DNA of 64,000 bases, taken from positions 930,001-994,000 of the forward strand of contig NZ_FSRB01000003.1 in NCBI RefSeq assembly GCF_900129635.1. Reading direction: 5' to 3'. Source of the DNA: Singulisphaera sp. GP187. Lineage in GTDB: Bacteria > Planctomycetota > Planctomycetia > Isosphaerales > Isosphaeraceae. The notes under the pieces are model-generated. The model had not been told where the DNA came from. It did not search any database and was given only the letters and a program-made list of their open reading frames with translations. The position numbers were made by a program, and so were the translations under genes. Below are positions 1-8,450 of the stretch, one piece after another; position 1 is the stretch's first letter; each line of letters begins with the position of its first letter.

Positions 1-592
1 GAAGACCGCGATCGGCTGCATTGTGCGGGTGATCAACACGGCCCCCCAGTTCGGCTTCCTCGTCTTTCTGCCGCTCTACTTCACGAACACGATCGGCTTC
101 AGCGAAGGCCAGTGGCTTCGCCTCCTCAGCGCCATCTTCCTGAGCAATATCATCTGGAACTTGCTCTTCGGGATCATCGGCGATAAGTTCGGCTGGCGAC
201 GGACCGTGGCCCTCTGCGGTGGTGTCGGCTCGGCGATGACAACGCTCCTGCTCTACTATACGCCGCACACGCTCGGGGCGAACTACCCGTTGACGGTCCT
301 GGCCGGGATCCTCTATGGAGCGACCCTGGCGGGGTACGTGCCGCTTTCCGCCCTGATGCCGTCGCTCGCCCCGGAGAACAAGGGGGCGGCGATGTCGATC
401 CTGAACCTGGGAGCCGGCGCGAGCGTCTGGGTGGGCCCCGCGATCGTGGCCGTCTTTCTGTCCCCCTTGGGCGTTGGGGGAGTGATGTGGATCTTCGCCG
501 GCCTCTACCTGCTGAGCGCGGTGCTGACCCTCTTCCTGACCCTTCCCGACGAATCGACCCAAACCTCTCTGTCGACCTTGGAGGATCTGTGA
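1..592 (+). CDS. MFS transporter, C-terminal part (5' end outside window)
   Basis: The reading frame is open from the first bases of the window, so the true start lies upstream; about 196 residues are visible. The product is very hydrophobic with about six membrane helices, and the segment IIGDKFGWRRT near residue 60 resembles the MFS loop motif GxxxDRxGRR. It therefore looks like the C-terminal half of a major facilitator superfamily permease in the inner membrane. Its TGA stop overlaps the GTG start of the ribulokinase-like gene (GTGA), which implies translational coupling and suggests the substrate is a sugar or polyol fed to that kinase. The substrate itself cannot be read from the sequence. 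Confidence 0.85.
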   Translation, partial: KTAIGCIVRVINTAPQFGFLVFLPLYFTNTIGFSEGQWLRLLSAIFLSNIIWNLLFGIIGDKFGWRRTVALCGGVGSAMTTLLLYYTPHTLGANYPLTVLAGILYGATLAGYVPLSALMPSLAPENKGAAMSILNLGAGASVWVGPAIVAVFLSPLGVGGVMWIFAGLYLLSAVLTLFLTLPDESTQTSLSTLEDL

Positions 593-2175
593 GCATCGTT
601 GCCGGCATCGACTTCGGTACGCTCAGTGTTCGCGTCTCCATTTTCGACAGCGTCAAGGGAAGGCTCGGGACCGGGACCGGCCCTTATCCGTTGCATCGCT
701 CCGGGAATGACCCCGAGCACGCCTCGCAGAGCCACGCCGACCACATGAAGGCGCTCGTGGCGGCGATGAGCCAGGCGCTCTCCGCGGCGGAGGTCGAGGG
801 CGATCGGATCGAGGCTTTGGCCATCGACACGACCGGATCGACGGTCGTGCCCGTGGGGGAGAATCTCGAGCCGCTCGACGACTACTACCTCTGGTGCGAT
901 CATCGCGCCTGGCGCGAGGCCGAACAGATCACCCAAACGGCCCGCGACGTGGGTCTCGAGGCGCTCGATTGGTCGGGCGGCTCGTACTCGTGTGAGTGGG
1001 GATTCGCCAAGCTGTTGCACTGGCTCCGCAGCCACCCTGAGCAACGGTCTCGGTTCGTCACGGCCCTGGAGCATTGCGACCTGGCGACCGCCGTGCTCTG
1101 CGGGATCAGCGACCCTCGGGAAGTCCCCCGGAGCATCTGCGCGATGGGGCACAAGTGGATGTGGAACGCGGCGCTGGGGGGCCTCCCCAGCGACGACTTC
1201 CTGTCCCGGGTCGACCCGCTCCTCACCGGGGTCCGGGGCAAGTTGGCGGGACGGTACGCCCGGTCCGACACCCTCGCCGGCACCCTGACCCCGGTCTGGG
1301 CGAAAGCGCTCGGCTTACGCCCCGGCATTCCGATCCCGGTCGGCGCGCTCGACGCGCACTGGGACGCGATTGGCGCGGGGGTTCGCCTCGGCGACGTCGT
1401 CAACGTGATCGGCACATCGACCTGCGTCATGGCGATCAGTGAACGTCCCGACCTGATCCCAGGGGTCGCCGGCGTCGTCCCCGGCTCGATCCATCCGGCT
1501 TACACCGGGATCGAAGCGGGGCTCTCGGCCGGCGGGGATATCTTCGAGGCCATCGCCCGACGCGCCGGGACAAGCCTCGGGGAACTCTCCCGCGCCGTCA
1601 ACGACTATCGAACGGGCCAGACCGGCCTGTTGCGGTTGACCTGGGACAACGGCGACCGCAACGTCCTGGCCAATCCCCACCTCCGGGGCGCCACCTTCGG
1701 CTGGAACCTGGCGCACACCGCGGCCGACGACCTGTTCGCCGCCATGGAAGGGACCGCCTTCCACACCCGGATCATCCTCGAACGGATGGCCGAGTACGGG
1801 ATCCCGGTCCGACGCATGATCAATACCGGAGGCGTCCCGCGCAAGAGTTCCGTGATCAATCGGATCTACGCCAACGCCCTCGATGTCCCGATCCTCGTGC
1901 CGACCGGCGACACGACGAGCCTCGGCTCGGCCATCTTCGCCTTCCTCGCCGCCGGAACGTTCCCGACCGTCGACGCGGCCCAATCGGCGCTTTGCACCCC
2001 GTACCTCACGGTCGAGCCCGACCCGCGGAGCGTGGGCCACGGCAACGAGCTCTTCGCACACTTCCGCTCGCTCTACTTCGCGCTCGGCCGCGACCGTTCC
2101 GAACCGATTGCCCTCGGCCGGGTCTTGCCCGACCTGCTCCGAATCGCCGCAGCGGCGAAACCGGACGACAAGTAA
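589..2175 (+). CDS. Ribulokinase-type FGGY carbohydrate kinase
   Basis: 528 residues from the GTG that overlaps the upstream stop codon; a longer frame from 487 exists but would run through the MFS gene. The N-terminus VAGIDFGTLSVRVSIFD is the phosphate-1 ATPase motif of FGGY kinases. GALDAHWDAIGAG and the following GTSTCVM segment fit the second domain and are typical of ribulokinases (AraB), as is the length. The predicted reaction is ATP-dependent phosphorylation of L-ribulose or a related ketose in the cytosol. The co-directional MFS permease probably imports its substrate. FGGY specificity is hard to assign by eye, so araB is plausible but not proven. Confidence 0.85.
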   Translation: MSIVAGIDFGTLSVRVSIFDSVKGRLGTGTGPYPLHRSGNDPEHASQSHADHMKALVAAMSQALSAAEVEGDRIEALAIDTTGSTVVPVGENLEPLDDYYLWCDHRAWREAEQITQTARDVGLEALDWSGGSYSCEWGFAKLLHWLRSHPEQRSRFVTALEHCDLATAVLCGISDPREVPRSICAMGHKWMWNAALGGLPSDDFLSRVDPLLTGVRGKLAGRYARSDTLAGTLTPVWAKALGLRPGIPIPVGALDAHWDAIGAGVRLGDVVNVIGTSTCVMAISERPDLIPGVAGVVPGSIHPAYTGIEAGLSAGGDIFEAIARRAGTSLGELSRAVNDYRTGQTGLLRLTWDNGDRNVLANPHLRGATFGWNLAHTAADDLFAAMEGTAFHTRIILERMAEYGIPVRRMINTGGVPRKSSVINRIYANALDVPILVPTGDTTSLGSAIFAFLAAGTFPTVDAAQSALCTPYLTVEPDPRSVGHGNELFAHFRSLYFALGRDRSEPIALGRVLPDLLRIAAAAKPDDK

Positions 2176-2505
2176 TCCCAAGAGCGTTGCCCACCGTGAC
2201 CGATCTCGCTTTTCCTTGAATTTTTGATGCGTGGATGCGGCCATGCCAACACCGCGAGGTGCCTAGGGCTCATTCCAACCCCTGGCATCCCGCGGCTTTA
2301 TCCCCAAAGTGCGCCCCCCGTTTTCCGACATCAATCAGGATGTGCGTCAAGTTCGTGATTTTTTGCACAAGCATGGCTCAACGTTGGAAAGCTCGAATTG
2401 GAGGCATGGGCACCGGCTACCCCCGGTGACCTCGGCCCATTCGGGCGTATAATATTTGATGGTCGCGCTTCTTCCTCACCTCGGACATCGCACGAGGAGG
2501 CCATC
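2176..2505. other. Intergenic region without a recognised gene
   Basis: About 330 bases between the kinase and the haem-oxygenase-like gene. Short open frames here have no ribosome-binding site or recognisable product. The only signal I can support is the promoter-like pair near 2426-2453. Confidence 0.6.
2426..2453 (+). promoter_or_regulatory. Putative sigma-70-type promoter of the aromatic catabolic cluster
   Basis: A perfect TATAAT lies at 2448-2453. It is preceded by GTGACC (2426-2431, four matches to TTGACA) with a 16-base spacer. It sits 52 bases before the ATG at 2506, a sensible 5' leader length. A perfect -10 hexamer is uncommon by chance in DNA of this GC content, but no transcription start is known. 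Confidence 0.45.
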
Positions 2506-3423
2506 ATGTCTACCGCAACCCACTCCGATCACCTGCTCCTTTCCGAACGGATCGAAGGCCGACTTCAGCGAGGCGAGCTAACGCCCCTGCAGGTCAACAG
2601 CTACAAGGAGTTCCTCGACGAGGTCGATCGTGACCTCTTCCACCATCGGGTCATCACCTCCAACGCCTATACCCGCTGGTTCCAGCACGGCGAAGCGACT
2701 GACGCCGAACTGCGCCATTTCGTTCAGCAATTCTCGGTCTTTTCCAACCAGTTCCTCGTCGCGGCCCTCTTGCGGGTCATCCACGCCCCGACCCTCGAGC
2801 AAGCGCGGGCGGCCAAAGAAATCCTCATGAATGAGCTGGGGGTCATCTACCACCGGCCCGATTCGACCGGCAGGCGAGTCGAAGCCGTTGATGACGAGGG
2901 CAAGGATCGTGAGGGGGACCCCGAGCTGGTCAGCACCGAGGGAACCGTCGATGGCGGCACCTTCCGGTTCCGCGCCGCCCACTTCGAATGGCTGCTCGCC
3001 GTCGGTCAGGGAATCGGGCTCACGTACAACGACATGGGCCAGCGCAAGCACGGGCGGCCGTATACGCTCCACTTCTGCAACGAGTTGCAGCACCTCTACG
3101 GCAACGAGAACGGGCAGGTTTCCTGCGGCGCCAGCTTCGCCGTCGAGAACTGGGCGGCGGCCGGCTTCTGGCAGGAGTTGGAGGACGGCTTGATGCACAT
3201 CAAGCAAACCAGGATCCCCCACCTCCGCCTTGCCTTCTTCACCTGGCATAACCGCGTGGAAGCCCAGCATGCCGGGCACGTCATGGAAGAGCTGGAAGAG
3301 GTCTTCTTCGCCCCCGACTTCGATCGCGCTCGATTCTTCGAGGGGGCACATGGGGCGCTCGAGGCGGTCTCGATGTTCTGGGACGGGTTGGAGATGGACC
3401 GGACGACGGGCATCGTCGACTGA
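2506..3423 (+). CDS. Haem-oxygenase-like putative diiron enzyme (TenA/PqqC-like fold)
   Basis: 305 residues from the ATG preceded by GAGGAGG. The protein is alpha-helical and acidic, with features of the haem-oxygenase-like diiron oxidase/oxygenase superfamily: an early NELGVIYH helix, a central ENWAAAGFWQELE helix and a late EAQHAGHVMEELEE helix whose Glu and His residues could be iron ligands. Family members perform varied oxidations or C-C and N-O chemistry on small molecules, so the reaction cannot be named. It is the first gene of a co-directional group with HPP dioxygenase, FAH hydrolase and homogentisate dioxygenase, so an aromatic or amino-acid-derived substrate is a reasonable inference. 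Ligand assignment is by eye only. Confidence 0.75.
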   Translation: MSTATHSDHLLLSERIEGRLQRGELTPLQVNSYKEFLDEVDRDLFHHRVITSNAYTRWFQHGEATDAELRHFVQQFSVFSNQFLVAALLRVIHAPTLEQARAAKEILMNELGVIYHRPDSTGRRVEAVDDEGKDREGDPELVSTEGTVDGGTFRFRAAHFEWLLAVGQGIGLTYNDMGQRKHGRPYTLHFCNELQHLYGNENGQVSCGASFAVENWAAAGFWQELEDGLMHIKQTRIPHLRLAFFTWHNRVEAQHAGHVMEELEEVFFAPDFDRARFFEGAHGALEAVSMFWDGLEMDRTTGIVD

Positions 3424-3469
3424 CCGTGACATCAACATCACTCAGGCGATTTGCCTGTCGGGATTTCTT

Positions 3470-3501
3470 CCAGGCGAGCGTGAGCGCCCCGCTCGCCCTG
3501 G
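3470..3501. promoter_or_regulatory. Imperfect hairpin between the HDO-like gene and hppD
   Basis: CCAGGCGAGCG pairs with CGCTCGCCCTGG across a short loop, with one bulged base. No T-run follows, so it is not a classical terminator. It may be an mRNA-stabilising or attenuating structure in the 144-base spacer. Confidence 0.35.
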
Positions 3502-3567
3502 AATCGAACAGAGAGGAAGTGGAGCTTCCTGAAGGACGGGCGCTCCGTAGTCCGACCGGAGGACGAT

Positions 3568-4674
3568 ATGCCGCTGTCCGATATCGTGCTGAAGCGCATC
3601 GATCACGTTCGAATGGTCGTCGGCAACGCACGCCAGTCGGCCTACTTCTACCGCAACGCCTTCGGCTTCGACGTAGTCGCCTACGCCGGGTTGGAGACGG
3701 GCGTGCGCGACCAAGCGAGTTACGTGCTCCGCCAGGGGGAGATCACATTCGTGCTCTCCTCATCCCTTCGCTCCGATCACCCCGACAACGCCCGTCTCGT
3801 CGCCCACGGGGACGGTGTCGAGTCGATTGCGTTGGAGGTCGACGACGTGCCGGCCGCCTACGAAACCGCGCTGGCGCGGGGGGCGCAAGGCATGACGCCG
3901 CCGACCCAACTGGAGGATCGGAACGGCCTCTACGAATTCGCCAGGATCCACATCTATGGTGATACGTCCCATACGTTTGTCGATCGAGGCCACTATCGTG
4001 GGGTCTTTGCCCCGGGGTTCGAGCCGCTCGACCCGGATCGGTACAGCCCCCGGACGTTTCACCCCGTCGGCCTCAAGGCGATCGACCACATCGTCGCCAA
4101 CGTCGAGGAAGGGAAGATGGGGGAATGGGTCGACTTCTATGCACGCGTCCTCGGGTTCAATCTGCTGGTCTCGTTCGATGACAAGGACATCCGCACCGAC
4201 TACTCGGCCCTGATGTCGAAGGTCGTGGCCGACGGCCAGGGGCGGATCAAGTTCCCGATCAACGAGCCGGCCCGAGGGCGGAGGCGGTCGCAGATCGAGG
4301 AATACCTCATGTTCCACAACGGCCCGGGGGTGCAGCACATCGCCCTGGCGACGGACGATATCGTCACCAGCGTGCGCGCCATGGCCGCCAACGACGTCTC
4401 GTTCCTGAAAGTCCCCGCAACCTACTACGAGTCGCTCCCTGCCCGCGTCGGTCCGATCGAGGAGGACCTCCAAGTGCTGGCCGAGTTGGGGATCCTCGTC
4501 GACCGAGATGACGAGGGCTACCTGCTCCAGATCTTCACCAAGCCGGTCGAGGACCGGCCGACCCTGTTCTTCGAGATCATCCAGCGCCACGGTGCCCGGA
4601 GCTTCGGCAAAGGCAACTTCCAGGCCCTCTTCGAGGCGATCGAACGCGACCAGGCGCGGCGGGGGACGCTCTGA
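3568..4674 (+). CDS. hppD: 4-hydroxyphenylpyruvate dioxygenase
   Basis: 368 residues, the normal size for the family, starting at an ATG with GGAGGA just upstream. Two vicinal-oxygen-chelate modules are visible: IDHVRMVVGNARQSAYFY near the N-terminus and IDHIVANVEEGKMGEWVDFY from about residue 172. His in IDHIV, His in GVQHIAL and Glu in LFFEIIQRHG match the Fe(II) 2-His-1-Glu site. The C-terminal GKGNFQALFEAIERDQ segment is the HPPD gating helix. The enzyme converts 4-hydroxyphenylpyruvate to homogentisate in tyrosine and phenylalanine catabolism, and the next genes process homogentisate. The FAH-family gene starts two bases after its stop. Confidence 0.95.
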   Translation: MPLSDIVLKRIDHVRMVVGNARQSAYFYRNAFGFDVVAYAGLETGVRDQASYVLRQGEITFVLSSSLRSDHPDNARLVAHGDGVESIALEVDDVPAAYETALARGAQGMTPPTQLEDRNGLYEFARIHIYGDTSHTFVDRGHYRGVFAPGFEPLDPDRYSPRTFHPVGLKAIDHIVANVEEGKMGEWVDFYARVLGFNLLVSFDDKDIRTDYSALMSKVVADGQGRIKFPINEPARGRRRSQIEEYLMFHNGPGVQHIALATDDIVTSVRAMAANDVSFLKVPATYYESLPARVGPIEEDLQVLAELGILVDRDDEGYLLQIFTKPVEDRPTLFFEIIQRHGARSFGKGNFQALFEAIERDQARRGTL

Positions 4675-4676
4675 CC

Positions 4677-5396
4677 ATGCGACACCCGTTGCCTCCCGTC
4701 GCCAGCATTCGCGACTTCTACGCGTTCGAACAACACGTAAAAACCTGTCGCGGACAACGCGGGCTCGCCATGGTGCCGGAGTGGTACGAGGTGCCCGTCT
4801 TCTACTTCTCCAACCCCGCCGGCGTGATCGGCCAGGACGCCGAGGTCTTCGCCCCGCGAGGCAGCCGGGCCCTCGACTACGAGCTAGAGCTGGCCTGCGT
4901 GATCGGAACCGAGTGCCGCGACCTCCCCGCCGACGACCGGGCACTGGCGGCCGTGGCCGGGTTCACCATCATGAACGATTGGAGTGCCCGCGACCTCCAG
5001 CGCCTCGAGATGGCCGTCGGCCTGGGGCCGAGCAAGGGGAAAGACTTCGCCACCTCGCTCGGCCCCGACCTCGTTACGCTCGACGAGCTTGCCGACCGCT
5101 ACCGCGACGGCCGCCTCCACCTGGAGATGACCGCCGCCGTCAACCACCGAATTCTCTCGCGCGGGAACGCCGGTTCCCTCTACTGGACCTGGCCGCAACT
5201 GCTCGCCCACGCCAGCCGCGACGCCACCCTCCGCCCCGGCGACGTCCTCGGCTCGGGCACAGTCGGCACCGGCTGTATCCTCGAGCTCACACCCGAAGCC
5301 GTCGGCGGCTGGCTGCAACCGGGCGACGTGGTCGAGCTCACCGTGGACCGGCTCGGAACGCTTCGCAACCGGATCATCGCACACCCGCGCCCGTGA
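4677..5396 (+). CDS. Fumarylacetoacetate hydrolase family protein
   Basis: 239 residues. The core carries the FAH metal-site pattern: an acidic YELELACVIG segment, FTIMNDWSARDLQ, and later GSGTVGTGCILEL. It starts two bases after the hppD stop, so it is translationally linked. Family knowledge suggests hydrolysis of fumarylacetoacetate to fumarate and acetoacetate, the last step of the homogentisate pathway. The family also includes other hydrolases and decarboxylases, so the exact reaction is inferred from context. The protein is shorter than eukaryotic FAH (about 420 residues) but falls in the normal bacterial range. No maleylacetoacetate isomerase is seen in this cluster. Confidence 0.88.
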   Translation: MRHPLPPVASIRDFYAFEQHVKTCRGQRGLAMVPEWYEVPVFYFSNPAGVIGQDAEVFAPRGSRALDYELELACVIGTECRDLPADDRALAAVAGFTIMNDWSARDLQRLEMAVGLGPSKGKDFATSLGPDLVTLDELADRYRDGRLHLEMTAAVNHRILSRGNAGSLYWTWPQLLAHASRDATLRPGDVLGSGTVGTGCILELTPEAVGGWLQPGDVVELTVDRLGTLRNRIIAHPRP

Positions 5397-5469
5397 GATT
5401 TCGCTCGCCGCAGAAGTGACAACATCAACGGGCTTTCACACGTTTCCTCGAATCCAAAACGGTGAACCC

Positions 5470-6639
5470 ATGCCTCCCTATCTCCGACTCGGCTCAGTCC
5501 CGCGCAAGCGTCATATCGCCCACCGACACGAACCGGGCTTCCGCGGCGAGGGGATCGCCTATGAAGAAGTGATCACCGTCGCCGGATTCGGCCGCGCTTA
5601 CAGCATCGCCTACCACTTGCGGCCCCCGACTCGCGTGCTCAAAGTCGAGCCCGCCGGAACCGTACCTCTGGAGCTTGTTGAGGCGCCCTCCCTACGGCAC
5701 CACCACTTGCGGTCGGGGGGCCTCAAGCCTTCCGGCGACCCGGTCACGGGAAGAGTCCCGCTCCTGGTCAATGACGACATCACCCTGGCCCGCTGCCGGC
5801 CCGCCAATCGCCAAGGCGAACTGTACCGGAACGCCGGCGCCGACGAGCTCCTCTTCGTCCACCGGGGCGGGGGAACCCTGCACACGATGTTCGGCCCGCT
5901 GCCGTTCCGCCCGTTCGACTACGTGGTCATTCCCCGCTCCACCACGTACCTGATCGAGGCTGACCCCGCGGAGCCACTCGACTTGCTCGTCATCGAGTCC
6001 GCCGGCTACCTGACAATCCCACCGAGATACCTCAGCTCCGACGGTCAACTCCGCCTGGGCGCACCCTACGGCGAGCGCGACCTGCACGGCCCGCATGTCG
6101 CTGACCCAATTGATCGTGAAACGGAGACGACCGTTCTCATCAAGGATGGCCGGCGCCTGACGCGCTACACGCTGGCTCATCACCCGTTCGACGTGATCGG
6201 CTGGGACGGCATGCTCTATCCATATACATTCAACGCCGACGACTTCGAGCCGATCACCGGCACGGTGCATCAGCCGCCCCCGGTGCAGCAGACGTTCGAG
6301 GCGCCCGGGTTCGTCGTCTGCACGTTCGCGCCCCGGATGCTCGACACCCACCCCGAGGCGATCAAGGTGCCGTACGCCCACTCCAATGTGGAGGCCGACG
6401 AGGTCCTCTATTATGTCCGCGGCCGGTTCGGCAGCCGGCGCGGGGTCGAGGAGGGCTCGTTCACCCTCCACCCGCGTGGCATCCCGCATGGGCCACACCC
6501 GGGAACGATCGTCGCGAGCCGCGACCAGACGCGCACCGACGAACTCGCCGTGATGGTGGACACGGCCCGGTCGCTCTCATTGACGCGGCAGGCCGCCGGG
6601 CTGGACGACCCCAAGTACCCGTACAGTTGGCTCGAATAG
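5470..6639 (+). CDS. hmgA: Homogentisate 1,2-dioxygenase
   Basis: 389 residues from the ATG at 5470, which has GGTGA six bases upstream; an 18-residue longer GTG frame is less likely. The protein is a bicupin with a conserved metal-binding end: EVLYYVRGRFGSR and the HPRGIPHGPHPG segment supply the Glu and His residues expected for Fe(II). It cleaves homogentisate to maleylacetoacetate. It lies downstream of HPPD and the FAH-like gene, completing the ring-cleavage steps. At about 390 residues it is of the shorter bacterial type. The flavin-reductase-like gene follows 16 bases later. Confidence 0.92.
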   Translation: MPPYLRLGSVPRKRHIAHRHEPGFRGEGIAYEEVITVAGFGRAYSIAYHLRPPTRVLKVEPAGTVPLELVEAPSLRHHHLRSGGLKPSGDPVTGRVPLLVNDDITLARCRPANRQGELYRNAGADELLFVHRGGGTLHTMFGPLPFRPFDYVVIPRSTTYLIEADPAEPLDLLVIESAGYLTIPPRYLSSDGQLRLGAPYGERDLHGPHVADPIDRETETTVLIKDGRRLTRYTLAHHPFDVIGWDGMLYPYTFNADDFEPITGTVHQPPPVQQTFEAPGFVVCTFAPRMLDTHPEAIKVPYAHSNVEADEVLYYVRGRFGSRRGVEEGSFTLHPRGIPHGPHPGTIVASRDQTRTDELAVMVDTARSLSLTRQAAGLDDPKYPYSWLE

Positions 6640-6655
6640 GATGAGGCGGCCCTCC

Positions 6656-7264
6656 ATGCTGATCGATGTCTCCAAAGCGGGCGTGCTCGAGTCGTACCAC
6701 ATGCTCGTGGATGTGGTCACACCTCGGCCGATCGCCTGGGTCACCTCGCTCGACCGCGAGGGGCGGGTCAACCTCGCGCCATTCAGCTTCTTCAATGCCT
6801 TCGGCGCCAACCCGCCCGTCGTCATCTTCTCCCCCTTGCTTCGCCGCGACGGCTCGAAAAAGGACTCGCTGCTCAACGTCGAGGCGACCGGAGAGTTCGT
6901 CCTCAACGCCGCCGTCGAGCCATTGGCCGAGCAGATCAACCTCTCTTCCAAGGAACTGCCCCACGGCACCAGCGAGGTCGAGCTGACAGGCCTCTCGTTG
7001 CTTCCGTCGCTCAAGGTACGCGTTCCGCGAGTCGCCGAAACGCCAGTCAATATGGAATGCATCGTCCGCCAGATCATCCCCATCGGCGACGGCCCGCTCT
7101 CCGCGAACCTGGTCATCGGCGAGGTTGTCGTCATCCATATTGATGACCGCATGTTCAATTCATCAGGCCGTGTCGACCCCTGCAAGCTCCGCACCATCAG
7201 CCGGTTGGGCGGAGATGACTTTGCCCGGACCACCGATCTGTTCTCGATGAAACGGCCCACCTGA
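6656..7264 (+). CDS. Flavin reductase-like FMN-binding protein (DIM6/NTAB family)
   Basis: About 202 residues. The N-terminal TPRPIAWVTSLDREGRVNLAPFSFFNAFG segment (broken here only by family variation) is the FMN-binding signature of flavin reductase-like split-barrel proteins, and NPPVVIFSP follows. The ATG at 6656 has GAGGCGG five bases before it; an ATG at 6641 is also in frame. It is the last gene of the aromatic cluster. It could supply reduced flavin to an oxygenase or act as an independent flavoenzyme; the partner is unknown. Confidence 0.85.
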   Translation: MLIDVSKAGVLESYHMLVDVVTPRPIAWVTSLDREGRVNLAPFSFFNAFGANPPVVIFSPLLRRDGSKKDSLLNVEATGEFVLNAAVEPLAEQINLSSKELPHGTSEVELTGLSLLPSLKVRVPRVAETPVNMECIVRQIIPIGDGPLSANLVIGEVVVIHIDDRMFNSSGRVDPCKLRTISRLGGDDFARTTDLFSMKRPT

Positions 7265-7477
7265 GTGCCGCCATCCGCGGTTCGCAAGGCAGGAGAACGG
7301 AAAAGGTGCCAGGTGTCGAACTTGAAGCATCCGCTCGTAGGGAGCAGGATCGGCGGCTTGCAAACCGCTGATGCCACCGTCCGGCAACCCGAGTCTCCAG
7401 GTTGCCGCAACGGCGGCACGCAAAGCCCACGGCCAGTCCGGTCGGAGTGACGACTTCAGGGTCGATCCCGACCGAGC
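7265..7477. other. Short intergenic region
   Basis: I see no supported gene here. It contains an imperfect inverted repeat, GGCAACC (about 7383-7389) with GGTTGCC (about 7399-7405), in the spacer between the convergent flavoprotein and small hypothetical genes, so it may act as a transcript end. Confidence 0.35.
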
Positions 7478-7771
7478 CTAGAGGAGCTCGACTTTCGCTG
7501 CAAATCTGACGAAGATCCGCCGATCGCAGACCCAGAGATCATTCAACGACGCATCACAGCAATTCATTGGTGCATTGTGAATTCTCAGCCGAAACAGTTT
7601 GATCGACACGTCACAATCACTGATCCATCCGACAGGGTGAGCGATTCCAATGGGTTCCCCTTTGCAGCACGAGGAGACGAAGACGGGAAGGTCTTCAGCC
7701 GTGTCTTGCCCCGAAAAGAGACCATCCTGAGGACCGAGGGGCGAGTAGTACGTCGGTGTTGCATCAGCCAT
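7478..7771 (-). CDS. Small hypothetical protein
   Basis: 97 residues from an ATG (MADATPTYYSPLGPQDG) with AGGGG about eight bases upstream. The protein is rich in Cys (SSCCKG, NCCD, VCDRR) and has no signal peptide or membrane segment. Codon use looks reasonable, but GC is lower than in its neighbours. I do not recognise a family. It could be a lineage-specific gene or a chance frame. Confidence 0.45.
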   Translation of the reverse strand: MADATPTYYSPLGPQDGLFSGQDTAEDLPVFVSSCCKGEPIGIAHPVGWISDCDVSIKLFRLRIHNAPMNCCDASLNDLWVCDRRIFVRFAAKVELL

Positions 7772-7850
7772 GAACAACATCCCCTGTTTGGATCGATTAC
7801 GCCCCGTCTGGCGTTTTCGAATCTGTCAATCCGTTGCACCATCCCTCCGC

Positions 7851-8264
7851 CTAAACGTGGAGCGTCCTTGGTAAGACCTGGTCGACGCGATGCAGCAATT
7901 GTCCCCAGTCCGGCTCAGCTCTCCCGGCCCGGATTTCCTCGACCATCACCATGCCGCACGCTTTGGTAAACGCCTCGATTCCCCGCCGCGACATTTCCAT
8001 GAGAGTCTCGCTCTGGACGTCGTCCAGTCCTGCCATACTGCACGCATCCTCGGTCTCGCTGATGATGGACCGGCCGGCCATGTCAATGACATCCGGCAAA
8101 CTTGGACGACATTCACCGCGAGGACACAACTCAATGGCAACACTCATGGCCTGGGCGACCCATTGTTCCTGTCCGGAAAGGAAAAATTGGCGGACTTGCG
8201 TCGGCCCGCTCATCGCGGCCGCCATCGCCACAATCCTGCGAGTCAGTTCCGAGTTTCTCTCCAT
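7851..8264 (-). CDS. Hypothetical protein
   Basis: 137 residues from the ATG (MERNSELTRR) with GGAGAAGGAG immediately upstream; a longer frame from 8318 lacks such a site. The product is soluble and largely helical, with three Cys residues in two clusters (CPRGEC, and ACS further on). No domain was recognised. It lies on the same strand as the Crp/Fnr gene about 190 bases upstream, so the two may be co-regulated. Confidence 0.6.
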   Translation of the reverse strand: MERNSELTRRIVAMAAAMSGPTQVRQFFLSGQEQWVAQAMSVAIELCPRGECRPSLPDVIDMAGRSIISETEDACSMAGLDDVQSETLMEMSRRGIEAFTKACGMVMVEEIRAGRAEPDWGQLLHRVDQVLPRTLHV

Positions 8265-8450
8265 CGGGCAGGCTCCTTCTCCAACGAGGACACGATTCTT
8301 CGCCGACGAACCGCCCAATTGCTAATCCATTGAGGCGGGTCAATCTGTCAGGAATCATACAAACCGAGAAAATTTCGGCATCATTCATAGGGATCCGAGG
8401 CATAAAGGGTAAACTCGCTTAACCGGAGTCCCGTCCCGATCCGGGGATGC

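Noticed and set aside
1315..2244. 309-codon minus-strand frame
   Set aside because: It is antisense to the kinase gene with clear FGGY motifs; the minus-strand product has no domain.
3760..4944. 394-codon minus-strand frame over hppD
   Set aside because: It lies opposite conserved HPPD and FAH sequence; composition is Arg/Asp-rich and unlike a protein.
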